The translations under genes and the position numbers were made by a program. From positions 1 to 64,000 of the forward strand of contig NZ_VWVV01000023.1 in the NCBI RefSeq assembly GCF_009830945.1: a stretch of 64,000 nucleotides of DNA, given 5' to 3'. The notes below the pieces were generated by a model. That model searched no databases, was not told the origin of the DNA, and saw only the letters and a program-made list of their open reading frames with translations. Below are positions 46,160 to 56,883 of the stretch, one piece after another (within the stretch, counting starts at the first letter, position 1; each line of letters starts with the position of its first letter). Source of the stretch: Nocardiopsis sp. FR4. Its GTDB lineage: Bacteria > Actinomycetota > Actinomycetes > Streptosporangiales > Streptosporangiaceae.

Positions 46160-47131
46160 ATGACTGCGATGACGACTGCCACGAACCAACGGCGTGTGCT
46201 CCTCGCCAATCCCCGAGGCTACTGCGCCGGTGTCGACCGAGCTGTCATCACCGTCGAGAAGGCTCTGGAGCAGTACGGCGCCCCGATCTACGTGCGCAAG
46301 CAGATCGTGCACAACACCCACGTGGTGCGCACGCTGGAGGAGCGCGGCGCGGTCTTCGTCGAGGAGACCGAGGAGGTCCCCGAGGGCGCCATCGTGGTCT
46401 TCTCCGCGCACGGCGTCTCACCGGCCGTCCACGAGGAGGCCCAGCGGCGCAGCCTCAAGACCATCGACGCCACCTGCCCGCTGGTCACCAAGGTCCACAA
46501 GGAGGCCAAGCGCTTCGCGGCCGAGGACCGGGACATCATCCTCATCGGCCACATCGGCCACGAGGAGGTCGAGGGCACCAGCGGTGAGGCCCCCGAGCAC
46601 ATCCAGATCGTGGAGAGCCCGGACGAGGTCCACAAGGTCCAGGTGCGCGACCCCGACAACGTGTCGTGGCTGTCGCAGACCACCCTGTCGGTGGACGAGA
46701 CGACCCAGACGGTGGACGCTCTGCGCGAGAGGTTTCCCAACCTCCTCGACCCGCCCAGCGACGACATCTGCTACGCCACCTCCAACCGCCAGGACGCGGT
46801 CAAGGCGATGGCCCCCGAGTGCGAGCTCGTCATCGTGGTCGGCTCCGACAACTCGTCGAACTCGGTGCGCCTGGTCGAGGTGGCGCTGGACGCCGGCGCC
46901 GACGCCGCCCACCTGATCGACAACGCCTCGCTGATGGACGACTCCTGGCTGGAGGGCGTGACCACCGTCGGGGTGACCAGCGGCGCCTCCGTGCCGGACA
47001 TCCTGGTGCGCGAACTGCTGGACAAGCTGGCCGGGCACGGCTACGGCACGGTCACGCCCGTGACGACCGCCGACGAGACGCTGACCTTCTCCCTGCCCAA
47101 GGAGCTGCGCCGCGACCTGCGCGCGGAGTAG
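46160..47131 (+). CDS. ispH: 4-hydroxy-3-methylbut-2-enyl diphosphate reductase
   Basis: IspH is the last enzyme of the MEP isoprenoid pathway, making IPP and DMAPP with an iron-sulfur cluster. The 323-residue protein has the three cluster cysteines Cys22 (GYCAGVD), Cys106 (DATCPLV) and Cys204 ([10 protein letters not shown]), plus HNTHVV and SAHGVSP for substrate binding and TSGASVPD near the end. Length is typical. TAGGAT lies 6-7 bases before the ATG without a clear Shine-Dalgarno sequence, suggesting a leaderless mRNA. It is divergent from the gene at 45859. Confidence 0.97.
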   Translation: MTAMTTATNQRRVLLANPRGYCAGVDRAVITVEKALEQYGAPIYVRKQIVHNTHVVRTLEERGAVFVEETEEVPEGAIVVFSAHGVSPAVHEEAQRRSLKTIDATCPLVTKVHKEAKRFAAEDRDIILIGHIGHEEVEGTSGEAPEHIQIVESPDEVHKVQVRDPDNVSWLSQTTLSVDETTQTVDALRERFPNLLDPPSDDICYATSNRQDAVKAMAPECELVIVVGSDNSSNSVRLVEVALDAGADAAHLIDNASLMDDSWLEGVTTVGVTSGASVPDILVRELLDKLAGHGYGTVTPVTTADETLTFSLPKELRRDLRAE

Positions 47132-47170
47132 CGGGACACCACCGCGCCCGAACCGCGCCGGGAGAACCGG

Positions 47171-47472
47171 TCAGCCGCTCAGCGCGGCGTCCACCTCGGC
47201 GATCTTGCGCTGGTAGACCGCGATCGAGTCCGGGCAGGAGTCCCCGGTCGCGTGGCCCGAGCTCGGGCAGTCCACGAACGGCCGGGTCTCCCCGCCAGGC
47301 TGAACCCGACGGCCCGCAGCCGCAGGATCTCCTCGGCCAGGAGGTGGTTCTCCTCGTCGTACTCCCGGTAGCCGTTCGGGGCGCGGCGTGCCCTCAGCAG
47401 CCCCTGTGTCTCGTAGAACCGCAGGACGCGGGTCGTGCCCCCGGCCCGTCTGGCGAGTTCACCGGTGCGCAT
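47171..47472 (-). pseudogene. Small MerR-family regulator with frameshift
   Basis: The first two-thirds reads MRTGELARRAGGTTRVLRFY, then ETQGLLRARRAPNGYREYDE and LRAVGFSLAG, a clear MerR HTH plus wing. In the next frame it continues ETRPFVDC, GHATGDSCPDSIAVYQRKIA and ends EVDAALSG with a stop at 47171. The join requires one added base in the CCCC run at 47290-47293 (plus strand). The Cys-containing C-terminus resembles MerR regulators of about 100-130 residues with GHxxGDxC. It is either a real inactivation or a one-base sequencing error. Confidence 0.75.
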
Positions 47473-47546
47473 GCGACGACGGTGGACGTTGACGCCCGCG
47501 TCAAGGCGAGGGGAGCGGCCCCGCCGCCGTGACCGGTTCCGGATGG

Positions 47547-48146
47547 CTACTGACCGCCGCCGGACCGGTCCTGTCCGCCCTCGCCGGTCCCGTCGGTCTC
47601 CTCGGCCGGGCCGGTCCCGCCGTCGGGGCCGGTCTCCAGGGACTCCGCCAGCTGAGCCAGTTCGTCCAGGTCGGCGGGTCCGGCCACCACCAGGGTGACC
47701 CCCTCCTCGCGCAGGACCAGGGCGCTGCGCTCCGCGGACTCGTAGTGCTCCCACTCGCGCCCGCCGACGGCGACCGTGCCGACCCGCTCGCCGCCCCCGC
47801 TCCGCTCCGCGACGACGGTGTCCGGGTCCGCGTCGCTCTGGGTGAACATGGCGTGGCTGTCCCGCGGGGTGGCGAATCCCACGCTCCACTCGACCGGTCC
47901 GTCCACCTGGGGCGAGGAGCTGGTGGGCGTCCACCCCCGCTCGCGCAGCTCGGTGGAGGGCAGCGTGACGGGGTAGTCCGCCGCGTCCCGCACGACCGAG
48001 GCGTCGGTGGTGTAGTCCACCGAGGGGATGTTCTCGCCCGAGCGGCTGGAGACCACCCACGCCAGCACCAGGACGATGCCCACGATGAGCCCGAGGGAGA
48101 TGGCGTAGTTCTTGAAGGTCGCGCGGGACCGGCTGTACTCACTCAT
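47547..48146 (-). CDS. DUF4245 membrane-anchored protein
   Basis: The 199-residue protein has a short cytoplasmic start, one membrane helix (about residues 14-34, [19 protein letters not shown]), and an extracytoplasmic DUF4245 domain with [34 protein letters not shown] and [20 protein letters not shown] Gly/Glu-rich tail follows. The function of the family is unknown. It commonly lies beside glpX in actinobacteria, and glpX is 880 bases away here with a TetR gene between. Confidence 0.85.
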   Translation of the reverse strand: MSEYSRSRATFKNYAISLGLIVGIVLVLAWVVSSRSGENIPSVDYTTDASVVRDAADYPVTLPSTELRERGWTPTSSSPQVDGPVEWSVGFATPRDSHAMFTQSDADPDTVVAERSGGGERVGTVAVGGREWEHYESAERSALVLREEGVTLVVAGPADLDELAQLAESLETGPDGGTGPAEETDGTGEGGQDRSGGGQ

Positions 48147-48227
48147 GTCACCGTCCAGCTTGCCGCAGGTCCGGGATCCGCCGGACCCGGGGTGGGGTTA
48201 GGCCCGGCCCCGCCGCGGCGCCGCCGT

Positions 48228-48842
48228 TCAGCGCTTGGGTTCGAGCTGGGTGAGCAGCCTGGTGATGTCGTCGGCGAGCGCGTGCGCCTCGGCGTCGTCG
48301 CGGCGCACCACCTCGGCCACGGCCAGGAGCATGGCGCCGCTGACCACGATGAGCAGCGCCTCGTCCACGGGCTCGTCCGCCTTGCGGTACAGCGCCACGT
48401 TGCGGTCGGTCCAACGCGTGAGCCGGGAGCGCAGCTGGTAGTCGAAGCCGGGCGGGCCGTCGCCGCTGAAGAAGAGCCGTGTGGTCTCCCTCTCCTCGAT
48501 GCAGCCGAGGAGGTAGGCGCGGGCGGCGATGTTCATCAGCCGCGTGGGGTCGGTCTCCCCCTCAGCGCGCGCCCGCACGACCGCGTGGTGCGTGCGGTCC
48601 TGCTGGCGCTGCTGGAACTCCTCGTACAGGGCGAGGTAGAGGTCGGCCTTGCCGGTGAAGTGGTGGTACAGGCTGCCGACGCTGGCCCCGGCCAGGGCCA
48701 CGACCTCACTCACCCCGGCCTTGGCGAAGCCCACCGTGCGGAACACCTGGGAGGCGGCCGTGAGCAGAGCGCTGCGGGTGGCCGCGCCGCGCGGGGAGAT
48801 CCGCGCGGGCTTGGCGGTCTTGTCCGTCTTGTCCACTGTCAC
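48228..48842 (-). CDS. TetR-family transcriptional regulator
   Basis: The 204-residue regulator has an HTH in residues 20-66 ([20 protein letters not shown] and [20 protein letters not shown]), then a helical effector domain with two candidate membrane-like helices ([17 protein letters not shown]). The start is GTG at 48842 with GGAGTGAGG upstream; a GTG six bases on is an alternative. It is divergent from glpX across 180 bases, so it may regulate glpX or itself. The ligand is not predictable. Confidence 0.88.
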   Translation of the reverse strand: MTVDKTDKTAKPARISPRGAATRSALLTAASQVFRTVGFAKAGVSEVVALAGASVGSLYHHFTGKADLYLALYEEFQQRQQDRTHHAVVRARAEGETDPTRLMNIAARAYLLGCIEERETTRLFFSGDGPPGFDYQLRSRLTRWTDRNVALYRKADEPVDEALLIVVSGAMLLAVAEVVRRDDAEAHALADDITRLLTQLEPKR

Positions 48843-49022
48843 GCCTCACTCCAGTCCGGCCGGTCCCGCCAGAGTAGACCTTCGCCGCCACGCCGTGGCG
48901 GGACCGGGCCCCCTCCGGGGAGCACGCGGCTCCGGGGCACCGGGGCCCGTGCGGCATCACGTCGGGTGACTACCCTAAGACCTGCAACCCCGCCCTGTTC
49001 CCTGACGGAAGGTGTCACGTCC

Positions 49023-50066
49023 ATGTCGCAGCCCAGCAGCCCGCAGTCCACGGTGCCCGACCGCAACCTCGCGCTGGAACTGGTCCGCGTCACCGAGACC
49101 GCCGCGCTGGCCGCCGCCCGCTGGGTGGGCAAGGGCGACAAGATCGGCGCGGACGGCGCGGCCGTGCGCGGTATGCGGCACATGATCAGCACCGTGTCGA
49201 TGAACGGCACCGTGGTGATCGGCGAGGGCGAGAAGGACAACGCGCCCATGCTCTACAACGGCGAGCAGGTGGGCGACGGCGGCGGCCAGGAGTGGGACGT
49301 GGCGGTCGACCCGATCGACGGCACCACCCTGACCGCCATGGGTATGCCCAACGCCATCGCGGTGATCGCCATGAGCCCGCGGAACACGATGTTCGACCCC
49401 TCCGCGGTGTTCTACATGGAGAAGCTCGCCACGGGCCCCGAGGCCGCCGACGTGGTCGACATCGCCGCCCCGGTGGCCGACAACATCCGCGCGGTGGCCC
49501 GCGCCAAGGGCAAGTCCCCGCAGGACGTGACGGTGGTCATCCTGGACCGGCCCCGGCACAAGCAGATCGTGCAGGACGTGCGGGACGCGGGCGCGCGCAT
49601 CAAGTTCATCAGCGACGGCGACGTGGCGGGCGCCATCATGGCGGCGCGGGCCGGGACCGGCGTGGACCTGCTGCTGGGCATCGGCGGCACCCCCGAGGGC
49701 ATCATCACCGCGTGCGCGATGAAGTGCCTGGGCGGCGTCATCCAGGGCCGCCTGTGGCCCAAGGACGAGGAGGAGCGGCGCAAGGCCCTGGACGCCGGGC
49801 ACGACCTGGACCGGGTGCTGTACACCGGTGACCTGGTCGGCTCCGACGACGTGTTCTTCGCCGCGACCGGGATCACCGACGGCGAACTGGTCGGCGGGGT
49901 CCGTTACGAGTCCTCCCGGGTCATCACCGACTCCCTGGTCATGCGCGGCCGCAGCGGAACCGTCCGCCAGGTGCTGAGCGAGCACCGCCTGAGCAAGCTG
50001 TCCGCCTACAGCGGTGTGGACCTGACCTCCGCCCCCTACCGCGGTGAGGAACCCTCCTCGGTGTAG
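49023..50066 (+). CDS. glpX: Fructose-1,6-bisphosphatase, class II
   Basis: GlpX removes the 1-phosphate of fructose 1,6-bisphosphate in gluconeogenesis, the main FBPase of actinobacteria. The 347-residue protein has metal-binding motifs [12 protein letters not shown] and DPIDGTT (residues 96-102), the D(V)[12 protein letters not shown] segment, and [20 protein letters not shown] typical of GlpX. Length is normal. The ATG at 49023 follows GGAAGG. Confidence 0.97.
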   Translation: MSQPSSPQSTVPDRNLALELVRVTETAALAAARWVGKGDKIGADGAAVRGMRHMISTVSMNGTVVIGEGEKDNAPMLYNGEQVGDGGGQEWDVAVDPIDGTTLTAMGMPNAIAVIAMSPRNTMFDPSAVFYMEKLATGPEAADVVDIAAPVADNIRAVARAKGKSPQDVTVVILDRPRHKQIVQDVRDAGARIKFISDGDVAGAIMAARAGTGVDLLLGIGGTPEGIITACAMKCLGGVIQGRLWPKDEEERRKALDAGHDLDRVLYTGDLVGSDDVFFAATGITDGELVGGVRYESSRVITDSLVMRGRSGTVRQVLSEHRLSKLSAYSGVDLTSAPYRGEEPSSV

Positions 50067-50246
50067 CCGCGTCCCACGAAGCGGGTGCCCCGCCGCGGCC
50101 GGTCCGGGGTGCCCGGCGCGCCCCCGCGCCCTCCCGACCGGCCGCGCGCCATGGGCGCGGGACGCGAACCTCCCCGGGTCGGCCAGGCATCAGACCCGTC
50201 GTTGGCCGTGCGCCCGCGCGCGAAGAAGATCCCCGCCGGAGGTCCG

Positions 50247-51950
50247 ATGTCCTACCCCGACCCCCCACAGCAGCCCCAGTGGCAGCCCCCGCAGCCGGGG
50301 CAGCCCCCGCAGCCCGGGCAGCCGGGCCAGGGCTTTCCTCCTCCGCAGGGCTCCGGCCCGCACTCCGCGGGGCAGGGCTCCTTCCCGGGCGGCGCTCCCG
50401 GCGGCCCCGCGGGTCCGCCGCCCGGCGGGCCCCAGGCGGGAGGCCAGTACCCCGGAGGGCCGTACCCGGGCGGTGGCGGCCGGGGCAGGCGGTGGCTGAT
50501 CCCCGCCGCCGCCGGTGTGGCGGTCGCCGTGATGGCCACGACCGTGTGGGCCACCGTCTCCCTGGTCAGCTTCGGCGGCCCCCAGCCCGAGGAAGTGCTC
50601 CCGGGCAACGCGATCGCCTTCGCCAAGCTCGACCTGTCGATCAACGGTTCCCAGGCCCTGGAGCTGCTCCGGTTCGTGGACCGGCTCCCGGACGAGGTCA
50701 CCGAGGAGATGGACGAGCCCGACGGCGACATGACGGAGCTGTTCGCCGAGGGATTCGTGGAGACCTTCCCCGAGGCGCGGCAGGCCGAGGTGGAGGAGTG
50801 GATCGGCCAGCGCGTGGGCGTGGCGGTCTGGCCCGCCAGCGGTGAGGTCGAGGCGTACGGGGGCGCGGGCGTGGCCGCTGCGGTCGCACTCTCGGTGGAG
50901 AACGAGCGCCTGGCCGAGGAGGGCCTGGCGGAACTCGGCTCCCAGCGCGACGACATCGCCTTCGAGGTGGTCCGGGACTTCGCGCTCATGAGCGACTCGG
51001 AGGCTGCGCTGGAGGACCTGCGGGCGCAGGTGGACGAGCACGGCACCCTGGACCGGGCGGAGGCCTTCTCCGCCGACATGGCCGACCTGCCCGGGGGCAG
51101 CCTGGCCGCGGGGTGGGCGGATCTCGCCCGGCTCATGGAGGTCGAGGAGTTCGCCCGGGAGTTCGAGACCGACCTGGCCGCCGAGACCTCCGAGCTGAGC
51201 GGCCGGGCCACCGCGTCGCTGCGCGTGGACGGCGACTACCTGGAGGCGCGCATGGACGTCTTCGACTTCACGGTGGAGCAGTCCGACCTGGCGTGGCTGT
51301 CCGAGGCGCCGGGAGCGAGCGTGGCGGCCATGGAGTCGCTGCCCGAGAACACGGTCATGGCCTTCGGCTCCAGCGGCCTGGGGTCGGCGCTGACCGACGC
51401 CTACGAGAGCGACGAGATCCCGTTCTTCAGCAGCACCGGCGAGCAGCAGGAGTTCGAGCGCGAGTTCAACGGGATGGGCGTGCCCATGCCGGAGGGCTTC
51501 TCGAGGCTCCTGGGTTCCTCGACGGCCTTCGGCGTCACCAGCGTCGACCTGGAGGGCTTCTTCGGCTCCGCCTACGGCGGGGGCGAGGAGATGTCCTTCG
51601 AGTACCGCGCGGTGGGCGGCGACGAGCAGGCGCTGAGCGACTTCGTCGACTACGTGGCCGGCGGCCCCTACTCCACTCCCCCCGGTGTGAGCACCGACGG
51701 TGACACGGTGGTCGTGGCCCGGGGCAGCGGTTCCACCGGGCGCCTGGGCGAGGACCCGGTCTTCCAGCAGACCATGCAGGAGATGGACGACGCGGTGGTG
51801 GCCGGGTTCTTCGACCTGCGCCAGGTGCTGACCGGCACCGAGGTACGCGACCCCGACCAGTGGGGGGCGCTGGGTATGGCGCTCAACGTGGCCGACGGCG
51901 GCCAGCGCGGCAGTGTCGAGCTCCGCTGGGCGCCCAGCGGCGGCGAGTAG
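50247..51950 (+). CDS. DUF3352 membrane-anchored protein
   Basis: The 567-residue protein begins with a ~90-residue Pro/Gln/Gly-rich cytoplasmic region (repeats of PQPGQP), then one membrane helix (about 91-113), then a DUF3352 extracytoplasmic domain of about 450 residues from LPGNAIAFAKLDLSINGSQA. That domain contains repeated FxxDLAAETSEL/GYVxxR-type strands. The function of this family is unknown. GGAGG lies 5 bases before the ATG at 50247; the in-frame ATG at 50085 would add an Arg/Pro-rich tract that lacks family similarity. A strong hairpin follows the stop. Confidence 0.85.
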   Translation: MSYPDPPQQPQWQPPQPGQPPQPGQPGQGFPPPQGSGPHSAGQGSFPGGAPGGPAGPPPGGPQAGGQYPGGPYPGGGGRGRRWLIPAAAGVAVAVMATTVWATVSLVSFGGPQPEEVLPGNAIAFAKLDLSINGSQALELLRFVDRLPDEVTEEMDEPDGDMTELFAEGFVETFPEARQAEVEEWIGQRVGVAVWPASGEVEAYGGAGVAAAVALSVENERLAEEGLAELGSQRDDIAFEVVRDFALMSDSEAALEDLRAQVDEHGTLDRAEAFSADMADLPGGSLAAGWADLARLMEVEEFAREFETDLAAETSELSGRATASLRVDGDYLEARMDVFDFTVEQSDLAWLSEAPGASVAAMESLPENTVMAFGSSGLGSALTDAYESDEIPFFSSTGEQQEFEREFNGMGVPMPEGFSRLLGSSTAFGVTSVDLEGFFGSAYGGGEEMSFEYRAVGGDEQALSDFVDYVAGGPYSTPPGVSTDGDTVVVARGSGSTGRLGEDPVFQQTMQEMDDAVVAGFFDLRQVLTGTEVRDPDQWGALGMALNVADGGQRGSVELRWAPSGGE

Positions 51951-51965
51951 CGGCGGCCCGACGGA

Positions 51966-52001
51966 GAACGGGGTGGGAGGCGCGCGCCTCCCACCCCGTT
52001 C
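51966..52001. terminator. 18-bp perfect hairpin between convergent genes
   Basis: GAACGGGGTGGGAGGCGC is followed directly by its exact reverse complement. It lies between the DUF3352 gene and the leftward ABC permease gene and can serve both. Confidence 0.85.
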
Positions 52002-52034
52002 CGCGTCCACGGGCGGTCCGGGACCGGGCGGAGC

Positions 52035-52862
52035 TCAGCTGACGACGCGGCGGCGCACCTGGAAGGAGGCCAGGAACCACATCAGCACGATGAACGCCAG
52101 CAGCACCCCGACGTGGCCCAGCGCGGCACCGGCGCCGAGGTCGCCGAAGACCACCCCGCGGATCAGCTCGACCGCGTGGTAGAGCGGGTTGGCCGTGGCC
52201 GCGTACTGCACCCAGCCGGGCAGTTCGGTGAGCGGGAAGAACGTGCCCGCCACCAGGAACAGCGGGGTGAACAGGCCGCTGAACACGTAGTCCATGGAGC
52301 GCACCGACGTGATCACCGCCGAGATCCAGATGCCGAAGAGGGCGAAGGCGAACCCCGCGACGAAGGCGATGAGCGGCACCAGCAGCATCCCGGGACCGGG
52401 GCGCAGCCCGAACCCGATCGCCACCAGCAGGGGCACGCACCCGTACACCCCCGAGCGCGCCGCCAGCCACAGCGCCTCGCCGGTGACGAGTTCGCGCACG
52501 TCCACGGGTGCGGCGAGGATGCCCTCGTAGGTGTGCAGGAAGCGGCGTTTGATGAAGGTGTTGATGACGGCGGGCATCATCGACTGGAACATCACCGACA
52601 CCGCCACGATGCCGGTGCCCAGGAAGTCGATGTAGTCGTACCCGGCGAGGGTACCGACGAGGGCGCCCATGCCGAAGCCGAAGCACAGCAGGTAGAGGGT
52701 CGGTTCGACCACGGCGGCGAAGGTGGTCGACCGCCAGGATTGGCCGTAGAGGATCCACTCGCGGGCGACGACGCCCATGACCGCGTCGGCCTCGAACCGG
52801 CCGGGGCGCGCGTGGACCTCCGGTCGGGCGTCCTCCCGGGCCTGCCTCTGTTGAAGGGTCAT
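52035..52862 (-). CDS. ABC-2 type transporter permease
   Basis: The 275-residue membrane protein has six helices and the ABC-2 family signatures: an amphipathic start, FFPLTELPGWVQYAATANPL (helix 5-6 loop), and YEGILAAPVDVRELVTGEAL. The layout is that of DrrB/NodJ exporters of lipids, drugs or glycolipids. The ATG at 52862 overlaps the ATPase stop (ATGA), so the two are co-translated. The substrate is not evident; no resistance or biosynthesis gene is adjacent. Confidence 0.9.
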   Translation of the reverse strand: MTLQQRQAREDARPEVHARPGRFEADAVMGVVAREWILYGQSWRSTTFAAVVEPTLYLLCFGFGMGALVGTLAGYDYIDFLGTGIVAVSVMFQSMMPAVINTFIKRRFLHTYEGILAAPVDVRELVTGEALWLAARSGVYGCVPLLVAIGFGLRPGPGMLLVPLIAFVAGFAFALFGIWISAVITSVRSMDYVFSGLFTPLFLVAGTFFPLTELPGWVQYAATANPLYHAVELIRGVVFGDLGAGAALGHVGVLLAFIVLMWFLASFQVRRRVVS

Positions 52863-53830
52863 TCCACACTCTCCCCGGTCAGGGTCACGAACACGTCCTC
52901 CAGGTTGCTGGCGCGGCGCAGCGGGACGTCCAGCCGGTCGCGCAGGGAGTCCGGCAGCTCCTCGGCCCGCAGGACGGACACGGTGGTGCCGGTGCGGCGG
53001 GTGCTGAAGCCGTGGTCGTGGAGAAGGCGTTCCAGCCCGTCGACGCCCTCCTCCCCCGGCAGGTACTCCTCCACGGTGGCGCCCGCGTACTTGGCGACCA
53101 GGTCGGCGGGGGTGCCGCGCTCGACCACCCTGCCCCGGGCCATGAGCGCCACCTCGTCGGAGAGGCGCTCGGCCTCCTCGATGTAGTGCGTGGACATCAG
53201 GACGGTGACGCCCTCCTCGCGCAGCGCCGCGATGACGCTCCACAGGTCCTGGCGCACCTGCGGGTCCAGGCCGACGGTGGGTTCGTCCATGAGGACGAGC
53301 TCGGGCCGGTGCAGCAGGGCGCGGACGATGAGCAGGCGGCGGCGCATCCCGCCGGACAGGTCGTCCACCATGGTCTCCCCCCGGTCGGAGAGCTGGGCCA
53401 GCCGCATGGCGCGGGCGATGGCCTCCCGGCGATGGCGGCGCGGGACCCGGTAGAGGTAGGAGAACATCCGCAGGTTCTGCTCGACGGTGAGCTCCTCGTC
53501 GAGGTTGTCGTGCTGGGGGACGACGCCCATGCGGGCGCGGGCCCACTTGGACTCGGCCGGGATCCCGTGGCCGAGGATGCGGATCTCGCCCTCGTCCGCC
53601 AGGGCCTGGGCGGTGAGCATCTTCATCGTGGTGGACTTGCCCGCGCCGTTGGGTCCGAGGAGTCCGAGGACGACCCCCTGGGGCACCTCCAGATCGAGTC
53701 CGTCGACGGCGGTGAGTGCGCCGAAGCGTTTGACGACCCCCCGCAGCAGCAGGGCGGGGACTTCCGACGTGTCACGCGGTGCCATGGACGCGCTTCCGGG
53801 CAGGCGCGGACCGGGGTCAGGTGTGGTCAT
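52859..53830 (-). CDS. ABC transporter ATP-binding protein (DrrA/NodI-like)
   Basis: The 323-residue ATPase has Walker A GPNGAGKSTT (about 60-69), signature LSGGMRRRL, Walker B LVLMDEPTVGLDP, and H-loop MSTHYIEEAERL. A C-terminal extension of about 80 residues is typical of DrrA-type exporters. ATG at 53830 is preferred over the upstream GTG at 53836; an internal ATG (MAPRDTSEV) is an alternative. Its partner is the permease immediately downstream. Together they would export a hydrophobic compound. Confidence 0.92.
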   Translation of the reverse strand: MTTPDPGPRLPGSASMAPRDTSEVPALLLRGVVKRFGALTAVDGLDLEVPQGVVLGLLGPNGAGKSTTMKMLTAQALADEGEIRILGHGIPAESKWARARMGVVPQHDNLDEELTVEQNLRMFSYLYRVPRRHRREAIARAMRLAQLSDRGETMVDDLSGGMRRRLLIVRALLHRPELVLMDEPTVGLDPQVRQDLWSVIAALREEGVTVLMSTHYIEEAERLSDEVALMARGRVVERGTPADLVAKYAGATVEEYLPGEEGVDGLERLLHDHGFSTRRTGTTVSVLRAEELPDSLRDRLDVPLRRASNLEDVFVTLTGESVE

Positions 53831-54377
<547 letters not shown>

Positions 54378-54435
54378 CGTGCGCGGAGGGGCCGCCTCGG
54401 GGACGCCCGCCCGCGCGACCTCCTATGGTGAAGAC

Positions 54436-55038
54436 GTGAGTGAGCACGTACCCCCCGAACGGCTCCGCGCCTCCGACGCCGACCGCGAACGGGTCCTGAA
54501 GGCGCTGCGCGAGGCGGCCGCGGACGGCCGCCTGGATCTGGAGGAGTTCGAGGAGCGCTCGTCGCTCGTCTTCCGGGCCCGCACCCTGGGTGAGCTGCCG
54601 CCGGTCACCGCCGACCTGATGCCCGCCGAACAGCAGCCCCTCCAGCTGGCCCCGAAGCCGCTCTTCGGCGTGTTCGGCACGGTCGTGCGCCGGGGCCGCT
54701 GGGTGGCCTACCCCGACGAGCTGGCGGTGGCCCTCCTCGGACGGGTCGACGTGGACATGCGCGAGGCGCTCCTCCTGCACAACCACCACCGGATGCGGGT
54801 GAGCGCGGTCCTGGGCCGCGTGGAGATCGACGTTCCCGAGGGCGTCGAGGTGCGGCTGACCGGGTGGTCGTTCCTGGGCAGGCGCACCACCACCGCCCAG
54901 CGCTCGAACCTGTCCCACCCTCCGGTTCTGGAGATCGACGGGTTCTCCCTCCTCGGTGTGGTGCGCGTGCGCGCGCCCCGGCGCCGCCGCTTCCTGGGCT
55001 GGCGGCGCCGGGAGCGCAGGCGCGGCATCGGTGCCTGA
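54436..55038 (+). CDS. DUF1707 protein with LiaF-like C-terminal domain
   Basis: The 200-residue cytoplasmic protein begins with a DUF1707 domain (residues 1-55: [40 protein letters not shown]). A beta-rich domain (about 90-185) with [17 protein letters not shown] and [17 protein letters not shown] resembles the LiaF/DUF2154 cell-envelope-response fold. The basic tail [16 protein letters not shown] could touch membrane or nucleic acid. TATGGT lies about 6 bases before the GTG at 54436 with no ribosome binding site, so a leaderless start is likely. Confidence 0.85.
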   Translation: MSEHVPPERLRASDADRERVLKALREAAADGRLDLEEFEERSSLVFRARTLGELPPVTADLMPAEQQPLQLAPKPLFGVFGTVVRRGRWVAYPDELAVALLGRVDVDMREALLLHNHHRMRVSAVLGRVEIDVPEGVEVRLTGWSFLGRRTTTAQRSNLSHPPVLEIDGFSLLGVVRVRAPRRRRFLGWRRRERRRGIGA

Positions 55039-55318
55039 GGGACCGGGGCGGCGCCCGGGACCCGAGGAACCGGGAAGCGGCGGTCCGGCCGGCCGACCGC
55101 GGGAACCGTCCGCGGCACCCGGGGCGGCGGGGAACATCCGGGAACATCGTTCCGGGGGGACCGGCGCACCCGGCCGCCACCTGCGAGGACCGCGCGGGAG
55201 GGGGCGGCGGTGTCAACATGACGCGCGCAACACCGTCAACCCCGGGGAAGGTGGTGGTGTGCTCCGGTGCGTCTGGCAGTCTGGGGCTCACAGGTTTTCC
55301 CAGGAGAGATGGGTTGCA

Positions 55319-56707
55319 ATGAGCGAGTTCCGTATCGAGCACGACTCGATGGGCGAGGTCAGGGTCCCGGCCGAGGCCAAGTGGCGGGCCCAGACCCAGC
55401 GTGCCGTCGAGAACTTCCCGATCTCCGGCCAGGGCCTCGAAGGCGCCCACATCGCCGCCCTCGGCCAGATCAAGGCCGCCGCAGCCAAGGTCAACGCCGA
55501 ACTCGGCGTGATCGGCGACGACCTCGGCAAGGCCATCCGCGAGGCCGCCCTGGAGGTGGCCGAGGGCAAGTGGAACGACCAGTTCCCGGTCGACGTCTTC
55601 CAGACCGGTTCGGGCACCTCCAGCAACATGAACACCAACGAGGTCGTGGCCTCGCTGGCCACCGAGCGCCTGGGCGCCCCGGTGCACCCCAACGACCACG
55701 TCAACGCGTCGCAGTCCTCCAACGACGTGTTCCCCTCCTCCATCCACATCGCCGCCACCTCGGCCGTGCAGAACGACCTCGTCCCGGCGCTGCGGCACCT
55801 GGAGCGGGAGCTGACCCGCAAGGCCGACGAGTTCGCCTCGGTGGTCAAGAGCGGCCGCACCCACCTGATGGACGCCACCCCCGTCACCCTGGGCCAGGAG
55901 TTCGCCGGGTACGCCGCGCAGGTGCGCTACGGCGTGGAGCGCCTGGAGGCCGTCCTGCCCCGCGTGGCCGAGCTGCCGCTGGGCGGCACCGCGGTGGGCA
56001 CCGGGATCAACACCCCCGAGGGCTTCTCCGCCAAGGTCATCGCCGAGGTCGCCGCCAACACCGGCCTGCCCCTGACCGAGGCCCGCGACCACTTCGAGGC
56101 GCAGGGCGCCCGCGACGGCCTGGTCGAGCTCTCCGGCCAGCTGCGGACGATCGCGGTCGGCTTCGCCAAGATCGCCAACGACATCCGCTGGATGGGCTCC
56201 GGCCCGACCACGGGCCTGGGCGAGATCATGCTGCCCGACCTGCAGCCGGGCTCCTCGATCATGCCGGGCAAGGTCAACCCGGTCCTGTGCGAGGCCATGC
56301 TCCAGGTCTCCTCGCAGGTCGTCGGCAACGACGCCGCGGTGGCCTTCGGCGGCGCGAGCGGCAACTTCGAGCTGAACGTGCAGCTGCCGATGATCGCCCG
56401 CAACGTGCTGGAGTCGATCCGCCTGCTCGCCAACGTCTCCCGGGTGTTCGCCGACCGCTGCGTGGCCGGGATCGAGGCCAACACCGAGCAGTGCCGCGTC
56501 TACGCCGAGTCCTCCCCCTCGATCGTCACGCCGCTCAACCGCTACATCGGCTACGAGGAGGCCGCCAAGGTCGCCAAGCAGTCGCTGAAGGAGAAGAAGA
56601 CCATCCGCGAGGTGGTCATCGAGCGCGGTTACGTCGCGGACGGCAAGCTCACCGAGGCGCAGCTGGACGAGGCCCTCGACGTCCTGAAGATGACCAACTC
56701 CCAGTAG
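55319..56707 (+). CDS. fumC: Fumarate hydratase, class II
   Basis: FumC interconverts fumarate and malate in the TCA cycle as a homotetramer without a metal. The 462-residue protein has [14 protein letters not shown] (substrate), SSNDVFPS, the [15 protein letters not shown] helix with catalytic His, and the superfamily signature [11 protein letters not shown] (residues 311-321) on the mobile loop. The ATG at 55319 follows AGGAGAG. Length is normal. Confidence 0.97.
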   Translation: MSEFRIEHDSMGEVRVPAEAKWRAQTQRAVENFPISGQGLEGAHIAALGQIKAAAAKVNAELGVIGDDLGKAIREAALEVAEGKWNDQFPVDVFQTGSGTSSNMNTNEVVASLATERLGAPVHPNDHVNASQSSNDVFPSSIHIAATSAVQNDLVPALRHLERELTRKADEFASVVKSGRTHLMDATPVTLGQEFAGYAAQVRYGVERLEAVLPRVAELPLGGTAVGTGINTPEGFSAKVIAEVAANTGLPLTEARDHFEAQGARDGLVELSGQLRTIAVGFAKIANDIRWMGSGPTTGLGEIMLPDLQPGSSIMPGKVNPVLCEAMLQVSSQVVGNDAAVAFGGASGNFELNVQLPMIARNVLESIRLLANVSRVFADRCVAGIEANTEQCRVYAESSPSIVTPLNRYIGYEEAAKVAKQSLKEKKTIREVVIERGYVADGKLTEAQLDEALDVLKMTNSQ

Positions 56708-56761
56708 CCGCCGGGCGCGACGCCCCGGCGCCGGCGGCCGACCGCACGCCGGGAGGGACCA

Positions 56762-56790
56762 CGGGCACCCCGCCACGCGCGGGGTGCCCG
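56762..56790. terminator. 12-bp hairpin after fumC
   Basis: CGGGCACCCCGC (56762-56773) and GCGGGGTGCCCG (56779-56790) are exact complements with a 5-base loop, 55 bases after the fumC stop. Confidence 0.7.
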
Positions 56791-56883
56791 CCTGTTGTGG
56801 CCTCCAGGAACCTTCCGCGCCCCGGAGGCGTCCGACATTCTTGAACAGAGCACCCCGAAAGCCCGCCTCCGAGAGGGCAGTAC

